Shown here piece by piece: positions 26,150-35,168 of a DNA stretch of 64,000 nucleotides. The notes under the pieces were generated by a model, which had not been told where the DNA came from, ran no database searches, and saw nothing but the letters and a program-made list of their open reading frames with translations. A program made the position numbers and the translations under genes. The stretch is from assembly GCF_900099905.1 (NCBI RefSeq), contig NZ_FNEE01000016.1:80002-144001 (forward strand). The letters are read 5' to 3'. Each line of letters starts with the position of its first letter. Position 1 is the first letter of the stretch. Origin of the DNA: Mesorhizobium muleiense (GTDB taxonomy: Bacteria; Pseudomonadota; Alphaproteobacteria; Rhizobiales; Rhizobiaceae).

Positions 26150-27123
26150 TCACCTCGTGTCCGGTGGCGTTCCGGCCGCAGACGCAGCCACCGCCACACG
26201 GCTCTTGATGCATACGGCCATGGAGGCAATGACCACGAAGGCGGTGACGACGAACGGCCACGTGATCCGCTCGCCCAGTAGAACGGCTGACCAGAGCAAT
26301 GCGAGCAGTGGCTGCGCGAGATTCAACTGCCCGATCCGAGCGATCCCGCCGGCGGCCAGTCCGCGATACCAGGCTACCGAGCCCAGGAACATGCTGACGA
26401 CGCCCGCATACCAGAAGCCAGTCCAGGCCTGCCAAGGAATCGTCCCCCACGTCCGGGCATGGACCTCGACGACAAGCGGAATCGCGGCGAGAGGCGCCAG
26501 TAAGATCATCGCCCAGCACAGAGTCGCGGTTCCGCCGAACGCACGTGAGACGCGTCCGCCCTCCACATAGGCGAGCCCGACACTCAGCATCGCTAAAACG
26601 AGCCAACCGTCGGCGAGCTCGATATGTCTTCCACCTTGATAGATCGCGAAAGCGGCGACTGCCAAAACCCCCGTCCAACATCCAATCCAAAATCGCCAAG
26701 GTGGCCGTTCCGCCGTGCGAACCACCGAGATAATGGCCGTTGCGGCTGGGGCCAATCCTACAACCACAGCGCCATGCGCGGACGGCACTCGCTCAAGCGC
26801 CAGCGCCAGAAAAAAGGGGTATCCCACAGCCAATCCCAAGCCAGTCCAAAGAATACCGAGAAGTTCGCTCCTGTGAGGCCAGCGACGCTGCCGCATGAGC
26901 AGCAGAGCGAAGATTCCCAAGACCGCCGCTATCAAAATTCGGCTACAGGTGAGGATCGTCGGACCGAATACCGGGACTGCGAGCCGCGTCGCCGGCAGTG
27001 TACCACTGAACGCAAACCCAGGCAGCCGAGGAGTAGGCCCGTTCGCCAGTCATCAGACGCTCTTACGGTAGCTTGTCGCTCCGGCGTGCTGCCGGCAGCG
27101 CTGTCCCATGTCGATGTCTCCAT
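26150..27123 (-). pseudogene. EamA/DMT-family metabolite exporter, frameshifted near the N-terminus
   Basis: The N-terminal frame (ATG 27123, METSTWDSAAGS) runs to WRTGLLLGCLG; the protein then continues in another frame as FAFSGTLPATRLAVPVFGPT, then ILTCSRILIAAVLG, through ten-helix DMT repeats to PPDTR at 26150. The 974-nt span is one base short of a whole frame, and the lesion maps to the aaaccc run at 27014-27019. The downstream frame has its own in-frame TTG near 26935, so a shortened protein of 261 residues could still be made but would lack the first helix. Confidence 0.8.
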
Positions 27124-27241
27124 CTTGAGGGCATTTCTCTTGCCGGAAAACATCTGGGAGAAAGGATTCGCCACCGTTGAGAGCCAATTCTATCGTTCAC
27201 GGCGAATATCGCCCAGAAGGAAACAATCCTCAAATGCATAT

Positions 27242-28174
27242 TCATGATCTTAATGATGCGCCATTTGCATTACCCTCTGCGTCAGTTCTGAGCGCGGACT
27301 GAAAATGCTCGATGACCGGTGCGAGCCGACCCAAGGTGCCGCCGTGCAGCATGGCGATAGCTACCTGAAAGTCAAAATCCGTGAGCTTGAGAACGCGCAG
27401 TCGACGCCGGTAAGGACTGTTGTTGATATGTCGCCGTGGAACCAGGCCAAGGCCTGCGCCGCGCGATACAAGCGAGAGCTGCAAATCATGGCCGAAGACC
27501 TCCGCAACAATCCGCAATGGAATGCTTGTCTGGTCGAATGCTCTTTGAATGGCGTCCCGATAGCCACATCCCTGCGGATTGAGGATCCAGTCCGATCCAG
27601 CAAGGTCCCGCAGGCTGAGACACCGTTTGGGCGAGGATATTACGGCTTCACTCGCTGCAACCACAACGATCCGCTCGATGCCGATGGCCGTGGAGTGAAT
27701 GCTTGAAGGCACGGTAGAGTCATCGGCGACTAGGCCGACAGCGCAATCCAGCGTGCCGTTGCGAACCTGCTCGATCAGCCATGTCGTCCAGTGCGATATC
27801 ACCCGCGGACGAATGCTTGGAAAGCGTTGTCTGAGCGCATCGATGGGACCGTCGAGCGCTCTCTCCGCCAGCCCATGCGCGATACCGAGGCGAATCTCGC
27901 CTGACAGAGGTCCTCCCAATGCGTTCAATTTCAATTCAGCCATCGCCTTGAGGACTTGCCGACAGCTTTCCAACACGCGTCGCCCCTCAGGCGTCAGGGT
28001 TGATGGTTTGCTACGGCGATCAAGCAGGACAGCGCCACCCATCGCTGCCTCGAAGCTCTGGATTCGCCTCGTGACGGCCGGTTGGGTCAAATTGAGGCGG
28101 AGAGCCGCTCGGTTGACCGAGCCCGTCTCCGCCAAGGCCACAAAAGCCTCGATATCAGGAATATTCATGCGCAT
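27242..28174 (-). CDS. LysR family transcriptional regulator
   Basis: 310 residues with the N-terminal winged helix (DIEAFVALAETGSVNRAALRL, TQPAVTRRIQSFE) and a periplasmic-binding-like effector domain with GEIRLGIAHGLAER and GAGLGLVPRRH. Two in-frame ATGs (28174, 28168) are possible and neither has a good ribosome-binding site. It lies upstream of, and on the same strand as, the broken EamA gene. Target genes cannot be told; the damaged neighbours may be its former regulon. Confidence 0.88.
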   Translation of the reverse strand: MRMNIPDIEAFVALAETGSVNRAALRLNLTQPAVTRRIQSFEAAMGGAVLLDRRSKPSTLTPEGRRVLESCRQVLKAMAELKLNALGGPLSGEIRLGIAHGLAERALDGPIDALRQRFPSIRPRVISHWTTWLIEQVRNGTLDCAVGLVADDSTVPSSIHSTAIGIERIVVVAASEAVISSPKRCLSLRDLAGSDWILNPQGCGYRDAIQRAFDQTSIPLRIVAEVFGHDLQLSLVSRGAGLGLVPRRHINNSPYRRRLRVLKLTDFDFQVAIAMLHGGTLGRLAPVIEHFQSALRTDAEGNANGASLRS

Positions 28175-28650
28175 TATTTATATTACAAAGAGCATTATGA
28201 GTCGAGAGATGCTCTTCAGTTGCCGGCTTAAGCCAAGTGGACTCCCGCCACCTCGCGTCCGCTCGCGGCCGCACCTGCGGCCATCTGATCTTCCAGGATT
28301 TGTTCAAGAAGGAGCAGTAATCGATCTACCCCGTGTGATCGACGCCAGAAAAGGTCGCGCGCGCTAACTTCTTCGAGCGCGCGACCGATTATTTGAAGCC
28401 ACAAAGACGCGAAGGTTGGGTGGGCCTGACGGCGTATGGGCGCCGTTCGAAGAGCGGGGAGACGCCCGACAGAGCGGCAGATCTGCGGGTCGCCCAGAAG
28501 CTATCGACTGCTATCGCTCGAGTGTCCTCTCACCTGAGGATGTCGACCGGCGGCACTTGCTATGGCAGTGTCACTTTCGGACTGCCTTGGCAAGATTCAT
28601 TGGTAGCTTTCGTTGGATCTTGACGGACCAGCCACCCAAGATGCCGCCGG
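28175..28650. other. Low-information intergenic stretch, possible gene remnant
   Basis: 476 bp with no convincing gene. A plus-strand open frame across 28416-28664 (ending VDRRHLLWQCHFRTALARFI, then GSFRWIL) has a somewhat protein-like composition but no start signal and no recognised family. It is consistent with a degraded gene in this accessory zone. The LysR promoter should lie at the left end. Confidence 0.3.
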
Positions 28651-29016
28651 TCATTTCTTCTTGAACTCAAACAGTTCTACGAGGTTGCCCGACGGATCTT
28701 CCAGAAGCCTGGCGCGACCAGCGCCCGCCTCGCTAATTTCTCCTCTGAATTTGGCGCCAGCATCGTTCAACCGGCCGACGAGGACGTCTAGATCTTTCGT
28801 GACGATTATGAATCGGTTCCATCCGCCGGGCTCTGGTTTACCGCCAGCACTTCCCCCACTGCCTGCCCCCGGAACGTTAAGGTAGAGCGTGAAATCATCG
28901 CGAATGAGCGCCGCGAACTTGCCAGGGTTGTGCATGTCAACCTTGAACTCGAGTTTGTCGCGATAGAACACGACCGAACTGTCAATGTCCGTCACAATGT
29001 ACCGGATGGATGCCAT
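28651..29016 (-). CDS. VOC-superfamily (glyoxalase/bleomycin-resistance fold) protein
   Basis: 121 residues with paired beta-alpha-beta-beta-beta modules: MASIRYIVTDIDSSVVFYRD at the start and RLLEDPSGNLVELFEFKKK at the end, where the final Glu is a usual metal ligand. The ATG at 29016 has an excellent AAAGGAGG 7 bp upstream. A 9-3-9 perfect hairpin (29072-29092) lies about 55 bp upstream. VOC proteins include glyoxalases, dioxygenases and drug-binding proteins; the specific role is unknown. It sits just outside the left att-like repeat. Confidence 0.85.
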   Translation of the reverse strand: MASIRYIVTDIDSSVVFYRDKLEFKVDMHNPGKFAALIRDDFTLYLNVPGAGSGGSAGGKPEPGGWNRFIIVTKDLDVLVGRLNDAGAKFRGEISEAGAGRARLLEDPSGNLVELFEFKKK

Positions 29017-29233
29017 AATCCGTCCTCCTTTCACCATAGAAAATGAACCAATGCGAATGTGGTTGCCTGGCCGGCCCTGACGATCAGGGCCGACAGTCAG
29101 CCAGCCGACTAATGAGAACACAGCTTAGCCGTCCACGGCCTGTGGAATCGCGTCGCTCGATTTCTATCGGCTATCGCCGGGCCCCAATTCGCTTTCGCAT
29201 CCTCTCCTATCCCGCTCTACTCTACAGTACTCT

Positions 29234-29253
29234 CTTCACTCCCACTCGATTGT
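29234..29253. repeat. Distal att-like copy of the guaA 3' end
   Basis: 20 bp identical to 37465-37484, diverging at the flanking bases on both sides (t29233 versus c37464, t29254 versus g37485). It is isolated from any guaA sequence, so it is best read as the far attachment site of an insertion. It lies in a gene-free stretch (29017-29427), the rest of which holds AT-rich, pyrimidine-rich DNA without recognised features. Confidence 0.7.
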
Positions 29254-29427
29254 TCGCGATATAGCTAACATGTTGAAATTGCTCACGTAAAAAATCTCAC
29301 TCTCAAAGACTACCGTCAGCTGTACCGTTGCGAAAGGCTGGCTGTTGATTTCATTGCCAAATTTCAGCGTTTTCGAGAAACGCACCTTTCGCCACCTATC
29401 GAGAGCGCCGGATGTTTTGATCCTGCA

Positions 29428-29910
29428 TCAAGGTTGAGAAGGGCATCTGCCATATGCAGCCTTCCCAACGGCCTGGGCAAGCCAGGTTGGCAACTGCGGC
29501 GCGGCGGACGCGAGTTCGCTGAAGTCATGTGGCGAGAGAGTGCGCTTCAATGTTCCCAGGGCAGTATCCGCGCTCTCCGGTCCCAGCCAGGCCAACGCCC
29601 GGATCGCGACGCCAGCCGGTCGGTCCGCAAGGGCGAGTTGCCAGCGTGGGGCGTGTCGAAGCTCAACAACCTGCTTGCCGAAACTCATGGATCGCGAACG
29701 CCCCGAGGTAAGATAGACCGACCGGACTGGCACTTGTGTGGAAAGGCCGAGGATATTGGCTGCGGCAGCGCCGCTCGGTACGACGATTTCGCCTTGTTGC
29801 CTCGCAAATGCCTGGACTGCCTGCTCGACCGAAGGAGCCCTCGTGCCGTACCGCCCGGTGATAGAGCGAACAGACGCTTCCTCGGAGATGGAGTCAGGGG
29901 GAAGCGTCAT
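29428..29910 (-). pseudogene. DUF6088 / AbiEi-like antitoxin, N-terminally degraded
   Basis: 160 codons from ATG 29910. Family signatures of AbiEi-type (DUF6088) antitoxin regulators are clear: VPSGAAAANILGLSTQVP, VRSVYLTSGRSRS and VELRHAPRWQLAL. The N-terminal winged helix expected in this family is mostly missing. The frame continues open upstream to the end of the epoxide hydrolase gene (30080) with a charged coiled-coil-like stretch (ARLVEIARQRRAEQARLAKL) of unknown origin. No AbiEii-type nucleotidyltransferase toxin is found downstream, so this looks like an orphaned remnant of a toxin-antitoxin or defence locus. Confidence 0.65.
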
Positions 29911-30079
29911 CAGAAACGTCCGTAGTCGATCACGCTGCTCTGCCTGCGCCAGCTTGCGATCGAGATATTCCACCCGCTGTTCTTCGAGCTTGGCCAGCCG
30001 CGCCTGCTCGGCACGCCGCTGGCGGGCAATCTCCACGAGCCGTGCCCGCTCGTGAGTGAAGCGGAACACGCTTGTTCGT

Positions 30080-31189
30080 TCAGATCGCGGCGAGCGCGAT
30101 CTTTCGCAAATCGTCGGCGTAGAGTTCCGGCGTTTCCCAGGCCGGAAAATGCCCGCCACGCGGAAAGACGGTGTAACTCTGCACATTGTAGAGCCGCTCG
30201 GCCCGCTCGCGCGGCGCGAGCGCCAGATCATGTGGCCACATCGCGACGGCGGTGGGGACATGCACGAAGTCATCCGCCCGCAGCGGCGGCCGCAGCCGGG
30301 CGGCCTCGTAATAGTAGCGGACAGACGACCCGATCGTGTTGGTCATCCAGTAGATCGTCAGAGTGTCAGCCAGGTCTTCGAGTGGCCAGACAGAGAAGAC
30401 GTCGCCATCGCAGTCCGTCCAGGCCCGGAACTTCTCGACAATCCACGAGGCCAGGCCAACAGGACTGTCGGCAAGCCCAAAGGCGAGAGTTTGTGGCCTC
30501 GAGCTCTGGATCGCCTGATAGCCCCCTTCCTCCCGGCTCCACAGTTGGAGGCGCTCGTCATAGTCGATCTCGGCCTTCGACAGGGGCGACGCATCTTCTG
30601 GAATCGGCTTCGGCGCGACCGTCGAGACATGGAGAGCCAGCAAACGCGCCGGATGCCGAAGCGCTATCCGGGTGGCAAGGCCGGAGCCGATGTCAGTCCC
30701 AGCCACGACGAACCGCCCATAGCCCAGCATCGTCATTAGCTTCGGATAAAGGTCACTGGGCTCCGCCTCGTAGGGCCGGGTTGGCCTGTCCGAGTAGCCG
30801 AAGCCGGGCATGGTGGGGATCACGACATCGAACGCCGGCGTTCCCCGGGTAAGCAGCGGCGCTATACGCTGAAACTCCACGAAGCTGGACGGCCAACCGT
30901 TCATCAGCAGTAGCGGGATCGATCCACTTTGTCCGCTGCGAAAATGCAGAAAGTGTATGCCGTGGCCATCGACCGTCGTCCGAAAATGAGGCAGCTGGTT
31001 GAGCCGATCTCGCCGCTGTGCCCAGTCATAGCCGTCACGCCAGAAATCGATGAACTGGTTGAGGACGCCGCGCTCGGTTCCCATGGTCCAGTCGTCAGTT
31101 ACCGCGTCGGCCCAACGCGTCCGTGCGAGGCGGCCACGAAGGTCAGCGGCCTGGTCCGGATCATAGGGAATCTGGAAGGGAGTGATCAT
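30080..31189 (-). CDS. Epoxide hydrolase (EHN-domain alpha/beta hydrolase)
   Basis: 369 residues from ATG 31189. An N-terminal EHN domain (FQIPYDPDQAADLRGRLART, residues 4-100) is followed by the alpha/beta-hydrolase core: oxyanion HGIHFLHF and LMNGWPSS, nucleophile Asp in VAGTDIGSG, and catalytic His in GGHFPAWE. Such enzymes open epoxides to diols, acting in the cytosol. AAGGAA precedes the ATG. Within the island it follows the oxidoreductase genes on the same strand, so it likely belongs to the same detoxification or catabolic unit. Confidence 0.9.
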   Translation of the reverse strand: MITPFQIPYDPDQAADLRGRLARTRWADAVTDDWTMGTERGVLNQFIDFWRDGYDWAQRRDRLNQLPHFRTTVDGHGIHFLHFRSGQSGSIPLLLMNGWPSSFVEFQRIAPLLTRGTPAFDVVIPTMPGFGYSDRPTRPYEAEPSDLYPKLMTMLGYGRFVVAGTDIGSGLATRIALRHPARLLALHVSTVAPKPIPEDASPLSKAEIDYDERLQLWSREEGGYQAIQSSRPQTLAFGLADSPVGLASWIVEKFRAWTDCDGDVFSVWPLEDLADTLTIYWMTNTIGSSVRYYYEAARLRPPLRADDFVHVPTAVAMWPHDLALAPRERAERLYNVQSYTVFPRGGHFPAWETPELYADDLRKIALAAI

Positions 31190-31329
31190 GATTGATTCCT
31201 TGGCTGTAGTGCAGCAGAAGACCGGCCGACTGGTCCAATTCGAATTGACCTCCGATGTCCGCTCCAAACGTGAGATGACTTGCTTCCAGTGGTATTGCGG
31301 ATCTGCCGGTGAGGGCTGATGTCGGTGAT

Positions 31330-31950
31330 TCAGCCGATATCGACGTTCATGGCGAAGTCCCAGGTGCCGGCGCCGTTTTTGGCGAGGCCAATCATCATCA
31401 AACCGAGCGCCTCCAGCGTCTGGGCCATGTGCAAGCCGCCCACGTCGAGCGGACGCAGCCCGAGACTTTCGAGGAACGTCGAGACGCGCGCTTTCGCCTC
31501 CGCATCGTCGGCTGCGATGAACGCGTCGAGGCGTCCACCCTTCGCAAGCACGTGACCAAAGATCGTGTTGAACGCCTTCACAACATGCGCGCCGGCGGGG
31601 AGGCCCTTTGCGGTCTCCTGCGCGCCAGAACTGCCGTGGGGCGTGACGAGGCCGGAGAGGTCGGGGGTAACCGGGTTGACGATGTCGACGATCACCTTGC
31701 CATCGAGCGCTTTCCCAAAGCCGGCTACCGCCGCCGCTACACCGCTGTACGGCACGGCGAGGATGACGATGTCGCCCGCGGGGGCGGCTCCGTATATCCC
31801 AGTGGTCGCTCCAGCTCCAAGTTGGTCGGCGAGCGCCCGCGCCTTGGCGGGGTCGCGGCTGACAACCTCGACAGTGTGTCCGGCCTTGGCGGTACGGACC
31901 GCGATAGCGGCGGCCATCGTTCCTGAGCCGATGATGCTGATAGTGCTCAT
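31330..31950 (-). CDS. NADPH-dependent F420-reductase-like oxidoreductase (NAD(P)-binding)
   Basis: 206 residues, Rossmann fold beginning MSTISIIGSGTMAAAI, with SRDP at the NADP-phosphate-binding turn, DIVILAVPYSGV and VVDIVNPV-like strands and VVKAFNTIFG as in the COG2085 family. The organism is not expected to use F420, so the natural substrate is unclear. It is one of three paralogues on the island and is intact, unlike its sister at 33023-33657, which has nearly the same N-terminus. Confidence 0.85.
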   Translation of the reverse strand: MSTISIIGSGTMAAAIAVRTAKAGHTVEVVSRDPAKARALADQLGAGATTGIYGAAPAGDIVILAVPYSGVAAAVAGFGKALDGKVIVDIVNPVTPDLSGLVTPHGSSGAQETAKGLPAGAHVVKAFNTIFGHVLAKGGRLDAFIAADDAEAKARVSTFLESLGLRPLDVGGLHMAQTLEALGLMMIGLAKNGAGTWDFAMNVDIG

Positions 31951-32022
31951 GTGTAGTCTCCTATTGAGTGGGGGTATTGCTGGTGGTCGCTAGACGGGGG
32001 ATCCGTTTATTGGTTTGACGAA

Positions 32023-32976
32023 TTACGGGATCGCGATACGACCCGCCGGAAAGTAATGGCCGTTGTCGAGGTCCTCGATCAGGCCCGGCTGACCTGGATA
32101 CCAGCCGAGAGTCTGGCGGGTGATGGCGTTGGACGCCGGAAGGTCCAGCGTGACCAAATTCGCGAGAAAGCCGAAGAAGCCAGGCAGCATCAGTACGTCC
32201 GCAGGGATGGGCACGGCGGGCATGCCCATACGGCTGCCAATGGCCTCGGCGATCTCGCGGAACCGGATGCCGTCGCCCTCAATCCCGTGCCAATATTTGC
32301 CAGCCGGCCCCTTCTCCAGCGCCAGGCGGAAAAGGGAGGCCAGGTCGCGGGCATGCACAGCCGGCCAGAGGTTCGCGCCGTCACCGGGGTAACCGATAAC
32401 GCCCTTCTCCTTCGCGAGACCGATCAGCAGCTGGAGGAAGCCGGCATCGGTCGTGCTGTGCGCGATGGGAGGAATTCGGACGACCGAAGACCGCACGCCC
32501 CGCTCCGCGAGGCCGATCACGGCGAGTTCCACGGCGTTACGAACCCGCAGGGTGCCCTTGTATGCTTCGCCGCCGGGAAGAGCCGGATCTTTCTCGGTGG
32601 CTGGCCGGCCCAGGCCTTCCCACCCCGGCGAGCCGATGCTCCCCGAGACGACGAGCGGCTTTCCGGTCCCCGCCAGCGCCTCGCCGTAGGCGAGCATGAT
32701 CTGGAGCTCCGCGGCGGCCACGGCGTCGATCCCGCCGGACGGAAGCAGATCCTGCCTGTGCGCGACGTGGATGACGCCGTCAGACTCCGCCGCCGCCGCC
32801 TTGAGCCCGTCGAGGTCGGTGATATCCCCGCGACGTACCTTGGCGCCGAGCGCCGACACCGCCGTCGCGGACGTGTCCGACCGGACCAGGCCAATGACCT
32901 CATGTCCGGCCGCGATGAGCTCGGGAATGATGTGCGAACCGATATGACCGGTCCCGCCAGTAACTAAAACGCGCAT
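32023..32976 (-). CDS. NAD-dependent epimerase/dehydratase (extended SDR)
   Basis: 317 residues, extended SDR with TGGTGHIGSH at residues 6-15, RRGDITDLDGL and VSGSIGS. The canonical YxxxK is not obvious, which is common in atypical SDRs (NmrA- or epimerase-like) that act as reductases or redox sensors. It lies between the two MSTIS-type F420-reductase-like genes in one minus-strand series. Confidence 0.85.
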   Translation of the reverse strand: MRVLVTGGTGHIGSHIIPELIAAGHEVIGLVRSDTSATAVSALGAKVRRGDITDLDGLKAAAAESDGVIHVAHRQDLLPSGGIDAVAAAELQIMLAYGEALAGTGKPLVVSGSIGSPGWEGLGRPATEKDPALPGGEAYKGTLRVRNAVELAVIGLAERGVRSSVVRIPPIAHSTTDAGFLQLLIGLAKEKGVIGYPGDGANLWPAVHARDLASLFRLALEKGPAGKYWHGIEGDGIRFREIAEAIGSRMGMPAVPIPADVLMLPGFFGFLANLVTLDLPASNAITRQTLGWYPGQPGLIEDLDNGHYFPAGRIAIP

Positions 32977-33022
32977 GCTGCTGCTCCTTGGGTAATGTGA
33001 TGCGAGACGTGGTGCCGCGGGC

Positions 33023-33657
33023 TCAGCCGAGGAGGCTGACGCGGATTGAGAAGTTGGTATGTTTGATGGAGCGGGTCATGAGGCCCAGCCACAGCATGCA
33101 GGCGTGCTCCAGCGTCCGCGCCATAATCAGCCGCCCGGTATCCATCGGACGTAGCCCGAGGCTGTCGATGAACGCCGAGACGCGCGCCTTCGCCTGAGAG
33201 TCGTCCCCGGCGATGAACACGTCCAATGGATGGCCCCCGATTGGACCGGCAGCCAAGACCTGGGCGTTCTGGGTGTTGAACGCCTTGACGATAGTAGCAT
33301 TGGCAGGAGCAACCTTGGCGATCTCCTGCGCGCCGAAACTGTCTTCAGGAGTCAAGAAACCCGTGAAGTCGGATTTGATGGGGTTGGTGATGTCGACGAT
33401 GAGCTTGCCTGCCAGTTTTTCGCCGTACTGCTTCACCACGTCGAGAACGGCCGAATAAGGAACCGCCAGGATGACAATGTCCCCGACCGGGGCGGCGCCA
33501 AACGTTCCGGTCGTCGCGCCGGCTCCGACCTGCTCGGCCAGCGCCCGCGACTTGGTGGCGTCGCGGCTCATCACCTCGACGGTGTGTCCGGCCTTGGCGG
33601 CAAGATCGCCGATCGCTGCGGCATACCGCCTGAGCCGATGATGCTGATAGTGCTCAT
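33023..33657 (-). pseudogene. F420-reductase-like oxidoreductase, frameshifted at codon 13
   Basis: The true N-terminus begins at ATG 33657 (MSTISIIGSGGM) and matches the sister at 31330-31950; the frame is then lost, and the rest reads AAAIGDLAAKAGHTVEVMSR in another frame through to NFSIRVSLLG. The span of 635 nt is one base short of whole codons; one extra base at 33620-33622 gives 211 codons. As it stands the Rossmann glycine motif is cut off from the body and no functional protein is expected. It is the first gene downstream of the TetR-controlled divergent promoter. Confidence 0.8.
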
Positions 33658-33723
33658 GTTCGTGTTCCCATGACTTCGCTTTTCGGGTTGCCGGAAAGCG
33701 CCTCCGGCTCCATATACACTTGT

Positions 33724-33758
33724 GGACCACTGATCCGTATATCTGGATCACTGATCCG
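33724..33758. promoter_or_regulatory. Tandem palindromic operator candidate for the TetR regulator
   Basis: Two direct copies of a 14-bp near-palindrome start 21 bp apart (two helical turns): ggaccactgatccg at 33724-33737 and ggatcactgatccg at 33745-33758. The second is a perfect 6-1-6 palindrome (ggatca c tgatcc). They lie 17-51 bp before the TetR ATG (33775) in the 117-bp divergent region. Autoregulation plus control of the oxidoreductase series is inferred. Confidence 0.6.
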
Positions 33759-33774
33759 ATTGTCAAGGTGACCT

Positions 33775-34362
33775 ATGCGAGCCGACGCCAAAAAAAATTA
33801 CAGCCACATCCTTGCGGTCGCGCGTGAGGTTGTCACCCAGCACGGCGCCGACGCATCGATGCGCGATATCGCCCGTCGAGCCGAGGTCGGGTTAGCCACG
33901 CTGCTTCGTCATTTCCCGACGCGAGAAGCCCTGTTCGACGCGCTGCTGTGTACGAATCTGGACGCACTGACTCAGAAGGCAGATGAACTCGAAACGTCGA
34001 ACTCACCCGACGAGGCGCTCATCTCCTGGTTCCAGGAATGGTTGGTGTTCGCCCAAAGCTATAGGGGCGTCGTCGCCATGATGGCCGCCGCCCACACGAA
34101 CCCGGACTCCGCTCTTTATGCTTCATGCGCTGCGGTGCACTCGGCGAGCGCGCGACTGCTGCTCCGTGCACAGGCCGAAGGCGCGGCGCGGCCCGACATG
34201 AATGGGGATGACCTGTTCGCCCTGATGACGGCACTCGGATGGGCGGTCGACCAACCCTCATTCGCGCCGCGGGCCGATCATCTCTTTCGCATCATTACGG
34301 GCGCCATCCTGGCGAACCCGTCGACCGGATCGGCTTCTGCTGCGCTCGACCGTCAAAACTAA
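33775..34362 (+). CDS. TetR family transcriptional regulator
   Basis: 195 residues with the TetR helix-turn-helix at about 10-55 (ASMRDIARRAEVGLATLLRHF) and an all-helical C-terminal ligand domain. It is divergent from the F420-reductase-like / epimerase / epoxide-hydrolase series and is preceded by paired palindromes, so it is the likely repressor of this series. Ligand unknown. Confidence 0.9.
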   Translation: MRADAKKNYSHILAVAREVVTQHGADASMRDIARRAEVGLATLLRHFPTREALFDALLCTNLDALTQKADELETSNSPDEALISWFQEWLVFAQSYRGVVAMMAAAHTNPDSALYASCAAVHSASARLLLRAQAEGAARPDMNGDDLFALMTALGWAVDQPSFAPRADHLFRIITGAILANPSTGSASAALDRQN

Positions 34363-34494
34363 GTATTCATCATACTGCTGACGAGAGGCGGAGCACTTCA
34401 TCCTTTGCTTCCAGGCGTCACCTCGGCCGCACGCATCGGATCATGCTCGATCCGATGCGTGCATCGTGTCCCTGCCGGTGGGACGTCATGTTCA

Positions 34495-35094
34495 TCAGTC
34501 GAACTTGACCAGGTCCTTGAAGATCAGCCGGCCCCAGCTGTTCCCGCGCGCCTGCACGAGCAGGCCGCCTTCGGAAAGCCCACCTAGCTTGATCGGCGCG
34601 AAGCCGAGATTTTCCGCGAGCGTACCAATCTGCGCCGCGGCGTCTTCATCATCGCTCGCCAGGAATACGACTCTCCTGCCGCCCTTTACGGCCGGATCCT
34701 GGTCAAGGATGGCAGAGATCAAATGGTTGAAACCCTTGACCAGTTTTGCACCTGAGAAGGCCTGCTCAATGAACTTGGAAGACGGCTGTCCTCCCAGTTC
34801 CTCAGGAGGTACGCCATAGGCATTGGTCGCATCGACGATGCTCTTCCCCTGCCAGGTGGGCAGCGCGTTCGCGACATCCGGGTGCGCCTCGAAACGAACC
34901 GCCAAAAAGATGATGTCCGCTTTGACTGCCTCCGCCAGCGTCTTGGGGATGATCGTAGGCCCGATCGCGGCCGCATCGGCTGCAAAGCTTTCCGGGTCGC
35001 GCGTGGTTGCCACGGATACGTCGATGCCCTTGCGGGCAAACGCCTTGGCCAAGGCCTGGCCGATATTGCCGAAGCCGATAATTGCGTAGCTCAT
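34495..35094 (-). CDS. NADPH-dependent F420-reductase-like oxidoreductase (third paralogue)
   Basis: 199 residues, Rossmann fold with IIGFGNIGQALAKAF, ATTRDPE after strand 2, and DATNAYGVP. The C-terminus GRLIFKDLVKFD differs from the two MSTIS-type paralogues, so it is a more distant family member. It lies 74 bp downstream of an SDR gene on the same strand, under the likely control of the divergent LysR gene at 36131. Confidence 0.85.
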   Translation of the reverse strand: MSYAIIGFGNIGQALAKAFARKGIDVSVATTRDPESFAADAAAIGPTIIPKTLAEAVKADIIFLAVRFEAHPDVANALPTWQGKSIVDATNAYGVPPEELGGQPSSKFIEQAFSGAKLVKGFNHLISAILDQDPAVKGGRRVVFLASDDEDAAAQIGTLAENLGFAPIKLGGLSEGGLLVQARGNSWGRLIFKDLVKFD

Positions 35095-35168
35095 GTTTAT
35101 TTCCCTTTGTTTTACCGAGCCCTACGACGCTTCGAACAATCGAATGGAGCGCCGTAGGGCGTAGCGCG

